Positions 7,884-15,552 of a DNA stretch of 52,942 nucleotides are shown here, piece by piece. The translations under genes and the position numbers were made by a program. The stretch spans positions 1 to 52,942 of the forward strand of contig MGBT01000190.1 of NCBI GenBank assembly GCA_001788395.1. The letters are read 5' to 3'. The notes below the pieces were generated by a model that saw only the letters and a list, made by a program, of their open reading frames with translations, did no database searches and was not told the DNA's origin. This DNA is from Candidatus Rokubacteria bacterium GWA2_70_23. Its GTDB lineage: Bacteria; Methylomirabilota; Methylomirabilia; Rokubacteriales; CSP1-6. The stretch's first letter is position 1; every line of letters starts with the position of its first letter.

Positions 7884-9972
7884 GCGCTCGCTCTCCGTAC
7901 AGCCGGGTGTACTCCTCCCACGACAGCATCACGCGCTTCACGAAGGCGCGCGTCTCGTTGAAGGGGATCTGCTCCACCCAGACCTCGAGGTCGTTCCCGC
8001 GGCGCGCCGCCCACCACCCGCGCACGCGCGTGGGGCCGGCATTGTAGGCGGCGACGGCAAGCCGCGGATCGGCGAACTCCCGCAGCAGCCCGGCGAGGAA
8101 GACCGCCCCCAGCTCCAGGTTCGGGCCGGGCTCCTCCAGCATGTCCCCGTCCTGGAAGGCGAGCCCCCGCTGCCGTGCCATGGGGCGCGCCGTTTCGGGC
8201 ATGAGCTGCATGAGGCCGCGGGCCCCCGCTCGCGAGCGCGCCCGCGGATTGAACGACGACTCCTCCCGCACCACCGCGGCCACGAAGAGCGGGTCGAGGG
8301 CGGCCCGCGCGGCGGCGCCCGTCAGCTCTGCCCGCCAGCCCAGGGGATAGAACATCTCCCAGAACGTGCGCGGAAGCCAGGCATGCCCCGCCCGCGCCAG
8401 CCCAAGAAAATCGCGGCGCAGGATCCGCAGAGCCAGATGATGGCGCGCGGCCTCGGCGTAGGCGGCGGAGACGGCGAACAGTCGCACGGGCTCGCCGGCC
8501 GCGCGCCGCGCCAGCTCGTCCATCTCGCCGTCGGCCCAGTCGGGGAGGCCCACCGCCCGGAGCGCCTCGACCTTGACGTAGCGCGGATCGGCCCGGATCG
8601 GAGCGAGCGGATCGGCGGGCAGCGCCAACGCTGGGCGGGCCGCCTCGCGCGATGGAACGGGAGCGCGCTGCGCCAGGCGGCGAGCGGCCAGGACGCCGTA
8701 ATAGGTCCGCGGCGCGTTCGCCGCCAGCGCGGTCCAGTGGCGCGAGGCTCCCTCCGTCTCTCCTCGCTCCTCGTGGGCGCGCCCGATCCAGTAGCCCGCG
8801 GCCTCCCGGTAGGTCTGCCCCCCGCGGGTCGCCAGCAGGCGCCCCCAGCGCTGCGCCGCGCCCTGGTGGCTGCCCCGCAGCCAGGCGAGCCAGCCGAGCC
8901 GCCAGAGGGCGCGCGCGCCGTCCTCCGCGTCCGGATACTCGGCGCCGAGCTTGCGGTACACCGCCTCGGCCTCGGGGAGGAGGGGCGTCGCCTCGAGGAG
9001 CTGTGCCTTGAGCCAGAGCGCCTCGGGCGCCTCGGCACTCTGCGGGTGATCGCGCACGAGCTGATCGAGCGTCGCGATGGCAGCCTGCCGCGATCGCTGC
9101 AGGAGCCGCGCCCGCTCGAGCAGCCACGGCGGGCGCCGCTCGGCAGGAGCCAGCGCCAGCGCGCGGTCCACCGCCCGCAGCGCCTCCTCGGGGCGACCGA
9201 CGCGCCGCGCCGCGTCCGCCACCACGCGGAGCGCTCGCAGAGCGACATCGCCCGTGGCCCCGTCGCCCAGAAGCGCCTCGGCCTCGACGCGGGCCGCCGC
9301 GGCGACCCCCGCCGCGAGCAACCGCTCGGCCCGGTCGAGCCGCTCCCGAGGCGTCACGGGCGGCACGGTCAGACCGCGATCGGCGAGGAGCCGCTCCTGC
9401 TTCGAGGCCTCCGCGGCATAGGGCGAGGCGGGCGCTCCGATCCAGATCGCACGGAGGAAGCGCAGCGCCTCGGCAGGCTGGCCGGTGGCCGCGAGGGCCT
9501 GGGCCAGCGCATAGCGGGCCCCTGCGCTCTCAGGATGATCGGGATAGCGGTCGAGGAAGCGCCGAGAGAGGAGCGCGGCGCCCGCATCATCGCCTGTGCG
9601 CGCCGCCTCGCGCGCCGCCAGCAGCAGCGCGTCGTCCAGGAGCGGCCCGTCGCCGGCCTTCTCCGCCGCCTTCTCCGCCGCCTGCCGCGCGCCTGCCGCG
9701 TCACCCAGGCGCGAGAGACTCTCGGCCTGGAGGAGCAGCACGTACTCGGTGATCGGCGTCGGCGCCGCGGCGATGGCGGCGAGCTCGCGCGCCGCCGCCT
9801 TCGCATCCCCGCTGCGGTGGAACGCCAGGGCAGCGACCAGCCGATCGCGCCACTCGGCGCTGAGCCGGACGGGCGAAGCAGGCGCCGGCGTTCCGGCAGG
9901 AGGCTGGGCCGCCGCCCACGTGGCAGTGAGTCCGAGCGCCGCGAGTGCGAGGAGGATGAGCAGCCGCTGCAT
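7876..9972 (-). CDS. Soluble lytic murein transglycosylase (Slt70-like) with TPR-like helical N-domain
   Basis: 698 aa. A Sec signal peptide (about 1-23) is followed by a long Ala/Arg-rich helical repeat region with TPR-like units (for example AEAVYRKLGAEYPDAEDGARALW) and a C-terminal SLT domain. Catalytic Glu571 lies in VVREESSFNP, followed by GARGLMQLMPETA, LELGAVFLAGLL and VAAYNAGPTRVRGW, all standard family motifs. It should cleave the MurNAc-GlcNAc bond of peptidoglycan in the periplasm with formation of 1,6-anhydro ends. The ATG at 9972 has a TACACT hexamer only 6 nt upstream, predicting a leaderless message. The RDD gene is coupled downstream. Confidence 0.93.
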   Translation of the reverse strand: MQRLLILLALAALGLTATWAAAQPPAGTPAPASPVRLSAEWRDRLVAALAFHRSGDAKAAARELAAIAAAPTPITEYVLLLQAESLSRLGDAAGARQAAEKAAEKAGDGPLLDDALLLAAREAARTGDDAGAALLSRRFLDRYPDHPESAGARYALAQALAATGQPAEALRFLRAIWIGAPASPYAAEASKQERLLADRGLTVPPVTPRERLDRAERLLAAGVAAAARVEAEALLGDGATGDVALRALRVVADAARRVGRPEEALRAVDRALALAPAERRPPWLLERARLLQRSRQAAIATLDQLVRDHPQSAEAPEALWLKAQLLEATPLLPEAEAVYRKLGAEYPDAEDGARALWRLGWLAWLRGSHQGAAQRWGRLLATRGGQTYREAAGYWIGRAHEERGETEGASRHWTALAANAPRTYYGVLAARRLAQRAPVPSREAARPALALPADPLAPIRADPRYVKVEALRAVGLPDWADGEMDELARRAAGEPVRLFAVSAAYAEAARHHLALRILRRDFLGLARAGHAWLPRTFWEMFYPLGWRAELTGAAARAALDPLFVAAVVREESSFNPRARSRAGARGLMQLMPETARPMARQRGLAFQDGDMLEEPGPNLELGAVFLAGLLREFADPRLAVAAYNAGPTRVRGWWAARRGNDLEVWVEQIPFNETRAFVKRVMLSWEEYTRLYGERARD

Positions 9973-9978
9973 GCCCTC

Positions 9979-9984
9979 AGTGTA
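9979..9984 (-). promoter_or_regulatory. Close -10 (leaderless type) for the lytic transglycosylase gene
   Basis: TACACT on the minus strand, six bases (GAGGGC) before the ATG at 9972. Transcription should begin at or next to the start codon. Confidence 0.45.
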
Positions 9985-9994
9985 CCCCCTCCCC

Positions 9995-10012
9995 CTCTCC
10001 CCTCGGGGAGAG
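9995..10012 (-). terminator. Hairpin after the glnD-phosphatidyltransferase operon
   Basis: CTCTCCCCTCGGGGAGAG forms an 8-bp stem with a minimal loop, 30 nt past the phosphatidyltransferase stop and immediately before the transglycosylase promoter. It is in the right place to stop readthrough, but there is no U-tract. Confidence 0.4.
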
Positions 10013-10042
10013 GGCGGGGTGGGGGGCTGCGGTGCGGCGGCG

Positions 10043-10630
10043 CTACCGGACGGCGGTGGTCCGCGCGGCGCGGCGCGTGTAGAGAATGCGCTGGAGCGCC
10101 GTCAGGTGGGTGAGGGCGGCGAGCAGCGCCATGGCGGGGACAAGGAGGTTGAAGACGGCGCCCGCGATGAGCAGGATGAGGCGCTCCGGGCGCTCCATGA
10201 TGCCGATCTCGCACGCGATGCCGATGGACTGGGCGCGCGCCTTGGTGTAGCTCACCATCACCGTCCCCACGAGGCCCGCCATGGTGAGAATGCCGCCGGC
10301 CGCGTCCCCCGCGCGCTGGCAGAGCAGCAGGATGCCCAGGAGCACCACGAGGTCGGAGTAGCGGTCCACCACGGAGTCGAGGAAGGCGCCGAAGAAGGAC
10401 TCCTGCCCCGCCAGCCGGGCCAGCGAGCCGTCGAAGAAGTCGAAGAGCCCGGAGAGCGCCAGGAGCGCGGCGGCGAGCCTGAGCCGCCCCTCGGCGAAGC
10501 TCCAGGCCGCCAGACACGACACCCCGAGCCCGACGACGGTCAGGTGATTGGGCTTGACCCGCGCCCGCAGGAGCAGGCGCGCGACGGGATCGCCGATCCA
10601 CTGGATGCGGCCCTTGTACTGGCTCAGCAT
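10043..10630 (-). CDS. CDP-alcohol phosphatidyltransferase family protein
   Basis: 195 aa membrane protein with about five or six hydrophobic segments. It contains the complete signature D-x2-DG-x2-AR-x8-G-x3-D-x3-D: Asp64, Asp67 (DGSLAR), Gly81, Asp85 and Asp89. The enzyme should transfer a phosphatidyl group from a CDP-linked lipid to an alcohol at the cytoplasmic membrane. The MERPERLILL segment after the active site is often seen in PgsA/inositol-phosphate-type members. The acceptor alcohol (glycerol phosphate, inositol phosphate or another) cannot be decided. It follows glnD by 12 nt on the same strand; co-transcription is likely. Confidence 0.87.
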   Translation of the reverse strand: MLSQYKGRIQWIGDPVARLLLRARVKPNHLTVVGLGVSCLAAWSFAEGRLRLAAALLALSGLFDFFDGSLARLAGQESFFGAFLDSVVDRYSDLVVLLGILLLCQRAGDAAGGILTMAGLVGTVMVSYTKARAQSIGIACEIGIMERPERLILLIAGAVFNLLVPAMALLAALTHLTALQRILYTRRAARTTAVR

Positions 10631-10642
10631 GTCGCCACCGGA

Positions 10643-13348
10643 CTACAGGGGCTTGAGCAGCGCATCCTCGAGGGCCTCCCGGAGCCGGTCCATGGCGGCC
10701 GGCTCCTCGATGCGGTGCCCCTGCCGGTCGGCGATGTAGAAGGTGTCGTAGGCCTGGTCGATCTCCGTGGCGATGCGGGCGCTGCCGATGTCGAGCCCGA
10801 GCGCGGCGAAGGTGCGCGTGATGAGATAGAGGAGCCCCACGCGGTCCGGGCACTTGACCTCCACCACCGTGTGCGTGTCCGAGAGGTGGTTGTCCACCGC
10901 GATCTTGGGCGGCCCGGGCACGGTCTCCGCGCCGCGGCGCGCGGTGCGGCGCGCGGCCAGGAGATCCTCCACGGACTGCTCGCCTCGCAGCACGCGGTGG
11001 AGCGAGTCGAGCGTGCGGCGCCAGCGCGCGTCCTCCGTCACCGCCTCCCCGAACGGGTCGTTGACCTGGAAGGTGTCGATGGCGATCCCGTCGGCCCGGG
11101 TGTGGATCTGCGCGGAGAGGATGTTGATCCCCTCGGAGGCGAGCGTGCCCGCGATGAGCGAGAAGAGCCCCGGGATGTCGCGCGTGGCGATGACGAACTC
11201 GGAGGAGCCGAGATCCGGGTAGTGGAACAGCTCGGTGGCCGCCACGGCCTCCTCGAGCCGCTCCACGAGTCGCAGATGCGCGGCGATGCGCGGCGGCGAG
11301 GTGGTCACGAGGTACCGCTCCGACATCATGGCGAGATGAGCCACGACCGTGCGGCGCAGCCCCTCGCGCCCCAGCTCGTCCCAGACGCGGCTGGCGATGG
11401 CCTCGCGGTTCGCCCGCTCGGGCCGCCCGCCGGTGAGGCGCGCCATGGTGCGGGCGAAGCACTCCCAGAGGATGCGTGCCTGCCAGCCCGTCATGACGCC
11501 CGGCCCCACCGCCCGCATGTCGGCGACGGTGAGCAGGTAGAGCATCCGCAGCCGCTCGGGCGTCTCCACCACCGCCGCCAGCGAGGCGATGGTCTTCGGG
11601 TCGTCGATGTCGCGGCGCTGCGCGATGTGGGACAGGGTCAGGTGGTGCGCCACGAGGAAGGTGACCGCCGCGGCGTCCTCGGGCGGCAACGCGATGCGCG
11701 CGGTCAACGCCTCGATCAGCGGGATCCCCTTGGCGACGTGCCCGTGGCCCTTCCCCTTGCCGATGTCGTGCAGCAGCATGCCCAGCATCAAGAGGTCGGG
11801 GCGCGCGACCTCGTTCAGCACCTCCGCCGTGCCCTCCGACTCGGCGGACTGCCCGGGCGCCAGCGCCTCCAGGTGCTCCACGGCCACCAGCGAGTGCTGA
11901 TCGGCCGTGAACTTGTGGTAGACGTCGTACTGCACGAGACACGTGAGCGCCCCCCACTCGGGCAGGTAGCGTCCCAGCAGTCCCAGCTCGTGCATCTCCC
12001 GGAGCGTCTGCGTGACCCGTCCCCAGTCGCGGCAGATGGCGCAGAACAGGTCCCGCACCTCGGGGGAGGCCTTCCAGCTCTCGTCCACGAGGTCCAGCGA
12101 CTCCTCGAGGGCGCGCTCCACGTCGATCCCCAGCTCGGCGCCCAGCCGGTGCGAATGCCAGAACGCCTTCATGAGCCGGACGGGGTCCTCGCGGAACGCG
12201 CGGCCGTCGGGATCCACCAGATGCAGCCGGCCGTCGAGCACGAAGAGTCCGTCGGCCAGCGCCTCCTGCCGGAGCCGGCGCCCCACCGGGCGGGGGCGCG
12301 ACAGCGTCTCGCGGCAGCGCGCGATGAGCCGCCGCGACACGCGGTGGATCACCCGCGCGTGGAGATAGTAGTCGCGCATGAACTTCTCGACGCCGAGCGA
12401 CACGTCGTCGCTCGCGTAGCCGAAGTTCTTGGCGATCTGCGGCTGCACGTCGCGCGAGAGCACGTCGTTCTTGTGGCCGGAGAGGAAGTGCAGCTCGTTG
12501 CGGACCCGCCAGAGGAAGCTGAGGGCCTCGTCGGCCGTGCGCTGCTCCCGGTCGGTGATGAGGCGCTTGTCCGCCAGCTCGCGCAGCGTGCGCGTGCCGA
12601 ACTTGGTGGAGGCCAGCCACATGGCCGTGTGGATGTCGCGGAGTCCCCCGGCGGACTCCTTCACATTGGGCTCGCCCATGTACGGCGAGCCGCCGAACTT
12701 CCGGTAGCGCTGGTCGCGCTCGGCGAGCGTCGTCTCCAGGAACTGGGCGAAATCCTTCCGATAGACGTTCTCGGAGAGCACCTTCCGGAAGCGGGTGAAG
12801 AGCCGCCGGTCACCCACGAGGGAGCGCGCCTGCTGCATGGAGGTGCGGCTCGTGAAGTCGGTGCGCGCCATGGCGAGGCAGTCGGGGAGGCTCCGCACGG
12901 AGTGCCCGACCTGCAGCCCCAGGTCCCACAGCGTGTAGAGCAGCCCCTGGGTGGCGCGCTGGACCATGGGCCCCAGGTCTCCGTCGTAGATCACCATGAG
13001 GTCGAGGTCGGAGAGTGGGTGGAGCTCGCCCCGGCCGTAGCCACCGAGCGCCACGAGCACCATGGACACCGGAGGCGCGCCCTCTTTCTTCGCGTCCTCG
13101 ACGGCCAGGCGGTAGAGCGTGGAGAGGAAGCCGTCCATGAAGGCCGCGTAGGCCTGGACGGACTGCTGGCCGGAGGCCCCGCCGAGGTGGGCCGCCCGGA
13201 GGAAGTCGACATTGGAGGTGAGGTGCTGGCGGAGGAGCTCGAGGCGAAGGCGCCGGCGGCGCTCGGCCCGCTCGGCCGGCGCGCCCTCGAGACCCTTCTC
13301 GGCCTGGGCCTCCACCCGACGCACCTGGCGAAAGAGCTCCCCCGGCAT
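10643..13348 (-). CDS. glnD: [Protein-PII] uridylyltransferase / uridylyl-removing enzyme
   Basis: 901 aa from the start chosen here. The domain order is complete: nucleotidyltransferase (GGYGRGELHPLSDLD, about 102-116), an adjacent helical region, the HD hydrolase (LLHDIGKG, His527-Asp528) and two C-terminal ACT domains (about 718-764 and 828-879). It uridylylates PII proteins under nitrogen limitation and removes UMP when glutamine, sensed by the ACT domains, is high. The longest reading frame begins at 13426 and would overlap hisC. I prefer Met at 13348 because a TTGACA-18 bp-TACCGT promoter ends 6 nt before it, implying a leaderless message. Met at 13363 is the alternative. The gene is divergent from hisC and followed by the phosphatidyltransferase gene. 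Confidence 0.95.
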   Translation of the reverse strand: MPGELFRQVRRVEAQAEKGLEGAPAERAERRRRLRLELLRQHLTSNVDFLRAAHLGGASGQQSVQAYAAFMDGFLSTLYRLAVEDAKKEGAPPVSMVLVALGGYGRGELHPLSDLDLMVIYDGDLGPMVQRATQGLLYTLWDLGLQVGHSVRSLPDCLAMARTDFTSRTSMQQARSLVGDRRLFTRFRKVLSENVYRKDFAQFLETTLAERDQRYRKFGGSPYMGEPNVKESAGGLRDIHTAMWLASTKFGTRTLRELADKRLITDREQRTADEALSFLWRVRNELHFLSGHKNDVLSRDVQPQIAKNFGYASDDVSLGVEKFMRDYYLHARVIHRVSRRLIARCRETLSRPRPVGRRLRQEALADGLFVLDGRLHLVDPDGRAFREDPVRLMKAFWHSHRLGAELGIDVERALEESLDLVDESWKASPEVRDLFCAICRDWGRVTQTLREMHELGLLGRYLPEWGALTCLVQYDVYHKFTADQHSLVAVEHLEALAPGQSAESEGTAEVLNEVARPDLLMLGMLLHDIGKGKGHGHVAKGIPLIEALTARIALPPEDAAAVTFLVAHHLTLSHIAQRRDIDDPKTIASLAAVVETPERLRMLYLLTVADMRAVGPGVMTGWQARILWECFARTMARLTGGRPERANREAIASRVWDELGREGLRRTVVAHLAMMSERYLVTTSPPRIAAHLRLVERLEEAVAATELFHYPDLGSSEFVIATRDIPGLFSLIAGTLASEGINILSAQIHTRADGIAIDTFQVNDPFGEAVTEDARWRRTLDSLHRVLRGEQSVEDLLAARRTARRGAETVPGPPKIAVDNHLSDTHTVVEVKCPDRVGLLYLITRTFAALGLDIGSARIATEIDQAYDTFYIADRQGHRIEEPAAMDRLREALEDALLKPL

Positions 13349-13354
13349 GGCGAA

Positions 13355-13384
13355 ACGGTACATGGCGCGGACCGAGGCTGTCAA
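13355..13384 (-). promoter_or_regulatory. glnD promoter with perfect -35, leaderless type
   Basis: On the minus strand TTGACA (13384-13379) is followed after 18 bp by TACCGT (13360-13355), and 6 nt later by the ATG at 13348. The perfect -35 and good spacing make this the best-formed promoter in the window. Confidence 0.55.
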
Positions 13385-13410
13385 ACGTGGCGCAGACGTG
13401 GACCCCCGGA

Positions 13411-13416
13411 TACAAT
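13411..13416 (+). promoter_or_regulatory. Close -10 (leaderless type) for hisC
   Basis: TACAAT, eight bases before the hisC ATG at 13425. No clear -35 was found. It faces the glnD promoter across about 30 bp. Confidence 0.4.
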
Positions 13417-13424
13417 GGCTCCCC

Positions 13425-14519
13425 ATGCGACGGCTCTGGCGCGCGGTACTGGATCAGGTGACCCCGTACGAGGCGGGCCCATCGATCGAGGAGCTCGAGC
13501 GGACGCTTGCCATCGACGGCCTCGTGCGGCTCTCCGCCAACGAGAGCCCGCTGGGCCCCGCTCCCACCGTCATCGAAGCGCTGCGTCGGGAGGCCCGGCG
13601 CGCCCACCTCTATCCTGACGGAGGCGCCACGGCCTTGCGGACGGCCCTGGCGCGGACGCTCCGCGTGCAGCCCGAGTGGCTGATCGCCGGCAACGGGGCC
13701 GACGAGATCGTGTCGTTCATCGCCCGCGCGGCGCTCGACCCGGGGGACGAGGTGCTGATCCCCCACCCGTCCTTCGAGCCCTACGCGACGGAGGCCATGC
13801 TCGGCGGCGGCGCCGTCGTGCGGAGCCCGCTGGCCGGCTACCGGACCGACCTCGACGACATGCGCCGCCGCGTCACGCCACGCACGAAGGTCGTCTTCGT
13901 CTGCACGCCGCACAACCCGGCCTCGACCATCGTCCCGGCCGGCATGCTCCTGCGCTTCCTCGAGGGGCTCGGCGACGATGCGCCCATCGTCGTGGTGGAC
14001 GAAGCCTATCGCGACTTCTGCGACGACCCGGACACGCCCGATGGGGTGGCGCTCGCGCGTCGCTTCCCCACCGTGATCGCCATGCGGACCTTCTCGAAGA
14101 TCGCGGGGCTCGCGGGGTTGCGGGTGGGCTACGCCGTCGCGCGGCCGGAGATCATCGACCGCCTGAACCGCGTGCGCGCCCCGTTCAACGTCAACCGCTT
14201 CGCTCAGGTGGCCGCCGTGGCCGCCCTGGACGACCGCACCCATCTCAAGCGGACGCGCTCGCTGATCCTCGCCGAGCGCCCGCGGCTCGCCGCCGCGCTC
14301 CAGGCGCGCGGCGCCGTGGTGCCGCCCTCGCAGGCCAACTTCCTGCTGGTCCGCGTGGGCGAGCAGGCGGGGCCGCTGCGCCAGGCGCTGATGAAGGCGG
14401 GCATCCTGGTGAGGGACGGGGCGGGCGTGGGCTTCCCGGGACACCTGCGCATCGCCATCGGGACGGCAGAGCAGAACAACCGCCTGCTCGAGGTCTGGAC
14501 CCGCACGCTCGCCCGCTAG
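13425..14519 (+). CDS. hisC: Histidinol-phosphate aminotransferase family enzyme
   Basis: 364 aa fold-type I PLP aminotransferase. Visible landmarks are RLSANESPLGP near residue 40, YPDGGATALR, GNGADEI, HNPAST, VVVDEAYRDF and the Schiff-base lysine Lys225 in TFSKIAGLAGLRVGY. In histidine synthesis it converts imidazole-acetol phosphate to L-histidinol phosphate with glutamate; some relatives act on aromatic amino acids, so substrate is inferred. No other his genes are nearby. The ATG at 13425 is preferred because family homology starts there and TACAAT lies 8 nt upstream; an in-frame extension back to 13212 would run antisense through glnD. The TAG stop is part of an 8-bp hairpin. Confidence 0.88.
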   Translation: MRRLWRAVLDQVTPYEAGPSIEELERTLAIDGLVRLSANESPLGPAPTVIEALRREARRAHLYPDGGATALRTALARTLRVQPEWLIAGNGADEIVSFIARAALDPGDEVLIPHPSFEPYATEAMLGGGAVVRSPLAGYRTDLDDMRRRVTPRTKVVFVCTPHNPASTIVPAGMLLRFLEGLGDDAPIVVVDEAYRDFCDDPDTPDGVALARRFPTVIAMRTFSKIAGLAGLRVGYAVARPEIIDRLNRVRAPFNVNRFAQVAAVAALDDRTHLKRTRSLILAERPRLAAALQARGAVVPPSQANFLLVRVGEQAGPLRQALMKAGILVRDGAGVGFPGHLRIAIGTAEQNNRLLEVWTRTLAR

Positions 14520-14538
14520 AGTCTTTGAAGGACTCTAG
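14516..14538 (+). terminator. Hairpin overlapping the hisC stop codon
   Basis: CTAGAGTC (14516-14523) and GACTCTAG (14531-14538) pair around TTTGAAG. The first arm includes the hisC stop and the second ends in the CTAG at the edge of the palindromic repeat. It may assist termination. Confidence 0.4.
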
Positions 14539-14747
14539 CAGCCTGCTGAAAAACTCGCAGGCTGCTCAAAAAGGTCCAGATGCGAGGCGGCGCCCGACGG
14601 CCGCACGCGAGGCGTACTCCGCTTGGCGAGCCGAGCCTGAGGCGAGGCGAGCGGATCCGGAGATCCGGGCGAGCGTGAGCGAGCCACGTTGAGCGTGCGG
14701 CCGAGGGCGCCAACGAAGCAGATGGGCCTTTTTCAGCAGCCTGCTAG
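14535..14747. repeat. Palindromic CTAG-ended repeat, copy 1
   Basis: 213 bp between the convergent ends of hisC and the coiled-coil gene. Both ends read CTAGCAG-n-CTGCTGAAAAA when oriented inward. Inner arms also pair: GCAGGCTGCT-n-AAAAAGG near the left matches the complement of the right end, as do GGCGCCC and CGGCCGCACGC. The centre is GGATCCGGAGATCC. The terminal CTAG at 14744-14747 contains the stop codon of the minus-strand gene. A-runs on one arm and T-runs on the other would give a stem followed by U-rich sequence in both directions, as in bidirectional terminators. No protein is encoded. Confidence 0.85.
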
Positions 14748-15151
14748 CGGCGCTTGGTCGTGGTGCCGTTGCGCGCGGAGGGCTTCGTGGCCGCGGGCTT
14801 CGCGGTGGCGGCCCTGCCCTTCGGCGCCTGCACCGCGGCGAGCCGGGAGAGCGCGTCCTCCCGCTCGGCGCGCAGCGTCTTGACCTGCTGCTCGAGAAGC
14901 GTCACGCGCTGGTCGGCCTGGGCCGACTTCGACCGCAGCATCTCGGCCTCCGCGTACACGTCCTTCAGCTCGGCCCGGAGCCGCTGCGTCTCCGTGCGGC
15001 TCTCCGCCCACTTGCCCCAGAGCACGGCCACGAGCACCGCGAGCACGAGTGCCGCAGCGATCAGGAACCACGGGCGCCGCGGCCGGATGAGATCCGAGCC
15101 GCGCCCGTCCACCTCCGTCATCTCCATCGACTCTCCTCCGCGCAGTATCAT
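14744..15151 (-). CDS. Small membrane-anchored coiled-coil protein of unknown function
   Basis: 135 aa. One transmembrane segment (WFLIAAALVLAVLVAVLW, about 34-51) follows a short cytoplasmic head; after it comes a long heptad-rich coiled coil (about 55-110) and a basic Ala/Lys/Thr tail ending TTTKRR. The layout resembles small envelope proteins such as FtsB/FtsL or LapA types, but no family is recognised. Two starts are possible: the ATG at 15151, 6 nt after a TAGACT hexamer (leaderless), or the ATG at 15127, with GGAGG 7 nt upstream. The TAG stop is supplied by the CTAG end of the palindromic repeat. The gene is divergent from the unknown gene at 15210. Confidence 0.6.
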   Translation of the reverse strand: MILRGGESMEMTEVDGRGSDLIRPRRPWFLIAAALVLAVLVAVLWGKWAESRTETQRLRAELKDVYAEAEMLRSKSAQADQRVTLLEQQVKTLRAEREDALSRLAAVQAPKGRAATAKPAATKPSARNGTTTKRR

Positions 15152-15157
15152 GGGGCG

Positions 15158-15163
15158 AGTCTA
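15158..15163 (-). promoter_or_regulatory. Close -10 for the coiled-coil protein gene
   Basis: TAGACT on the minus strand, 6 nt before the ATG at 15151. If translation instead begins at 15127, this promoter would give a 24-nt leader carrying GGAGGA. Confidence 0.4.
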
Positions 15164-15196
15164 GCACCCGCCGCCGCCGGGCCGCGAGGAGTTTGG

Positions 15197-15202
15197 TACG
15201 AT
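15197..15202 (+). promoter_or_regulatory. Close -10 for the unknown gene at 15210
   Basis: TACGAT, seven bases before the ATG at 15210. No -35 is apparent. Confidence 0.38.
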
Positions 15203-15209
15203 ACGCGCG

Positions 15210-15551
15210 ATGAAGGACAGCCGGCTCGTGGTGTCCGATCGGGTCAAGGCCGAGCGCGAGGCCGCCATCGTGGACCGGGCCATCGAGAAGGCCTTCGCCG
15301 GGCCCGCGCGCCAGCGATCGGCGAGACGTCTCGGCGAGATGGCACTGCTCTTCCAGGCCCCCGCGCGCGGGGAGCCCGCCGCCCTCGCGCTGGCCGCCGC
15401 GGCGGTGCTTCGCGACGAGTCGCTGCCCGCCGAGTCCCTCCCCCTCGTGCGGGCCATGGCCGCGCGGGGACTCGAGCTCGGGGGAGAGGCCGCCCGCGGC
15501 CGCGTCAAGGCCACCGAGGTGAGCCGGGCGCCCGCCCCGCGCGGCCAGTAG
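15210..15551 (+). CDS. Hypothetical protein, helical, unknown function
   Basis: 113 aa, rich in Ala, Arg and Glu, predicted mostly helical, without signal peptide or membrane segment. I recognise no domain. There is no ribosome-binding site; a TACGAT hexamer 7 nt upstream suggests a leaderless message. It is followed after one base by the P1-family peptidase, so the two are probably co-transcribed and translationally linked. Coding status rests on the tight spacing and an intact frame, not on homology. Confidence 0.5.
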   Translation: MKDSRLVVSDRVKAEREAAIVDRAIEKAFAGPARQRSARRLGEMALLFQAPARGEPAALALAAAAVLRDESLPAESLPLVRAMAARGLELGGEAARGRVKATEVSRAPAPRGQ

Positions 15552-15552
15552 C

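Noticed and set aside
9985..10020. CT/GA-rich tract as a possible CRISPR-like or microsatellite repeat
   Set aside because: It is a single hairpin-forming tract, better explained as a terminator; no repeat-spacer array occurs in the window.
7777..10113. 778-codon open frame opposite the transglycosylase
   Set aside because: Shadow frame; the minus strand encodes an intact SLT protein with signal peptide and catalytic Glu.
9596..13618. 1340-codon open frame on the + strand, largely antisense to glnD
   Set aside because: An antisense shadow of a long GC-rich gene; glnD has every expected domain and motif.
14535..14747. Peptides read from the palindromic repeat (recurring LRAPTKQMGLFQQ-like strings)
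   Set aside because: They appear in several frames and in all copies because the DNA is repeated; no start codon or coding signal.
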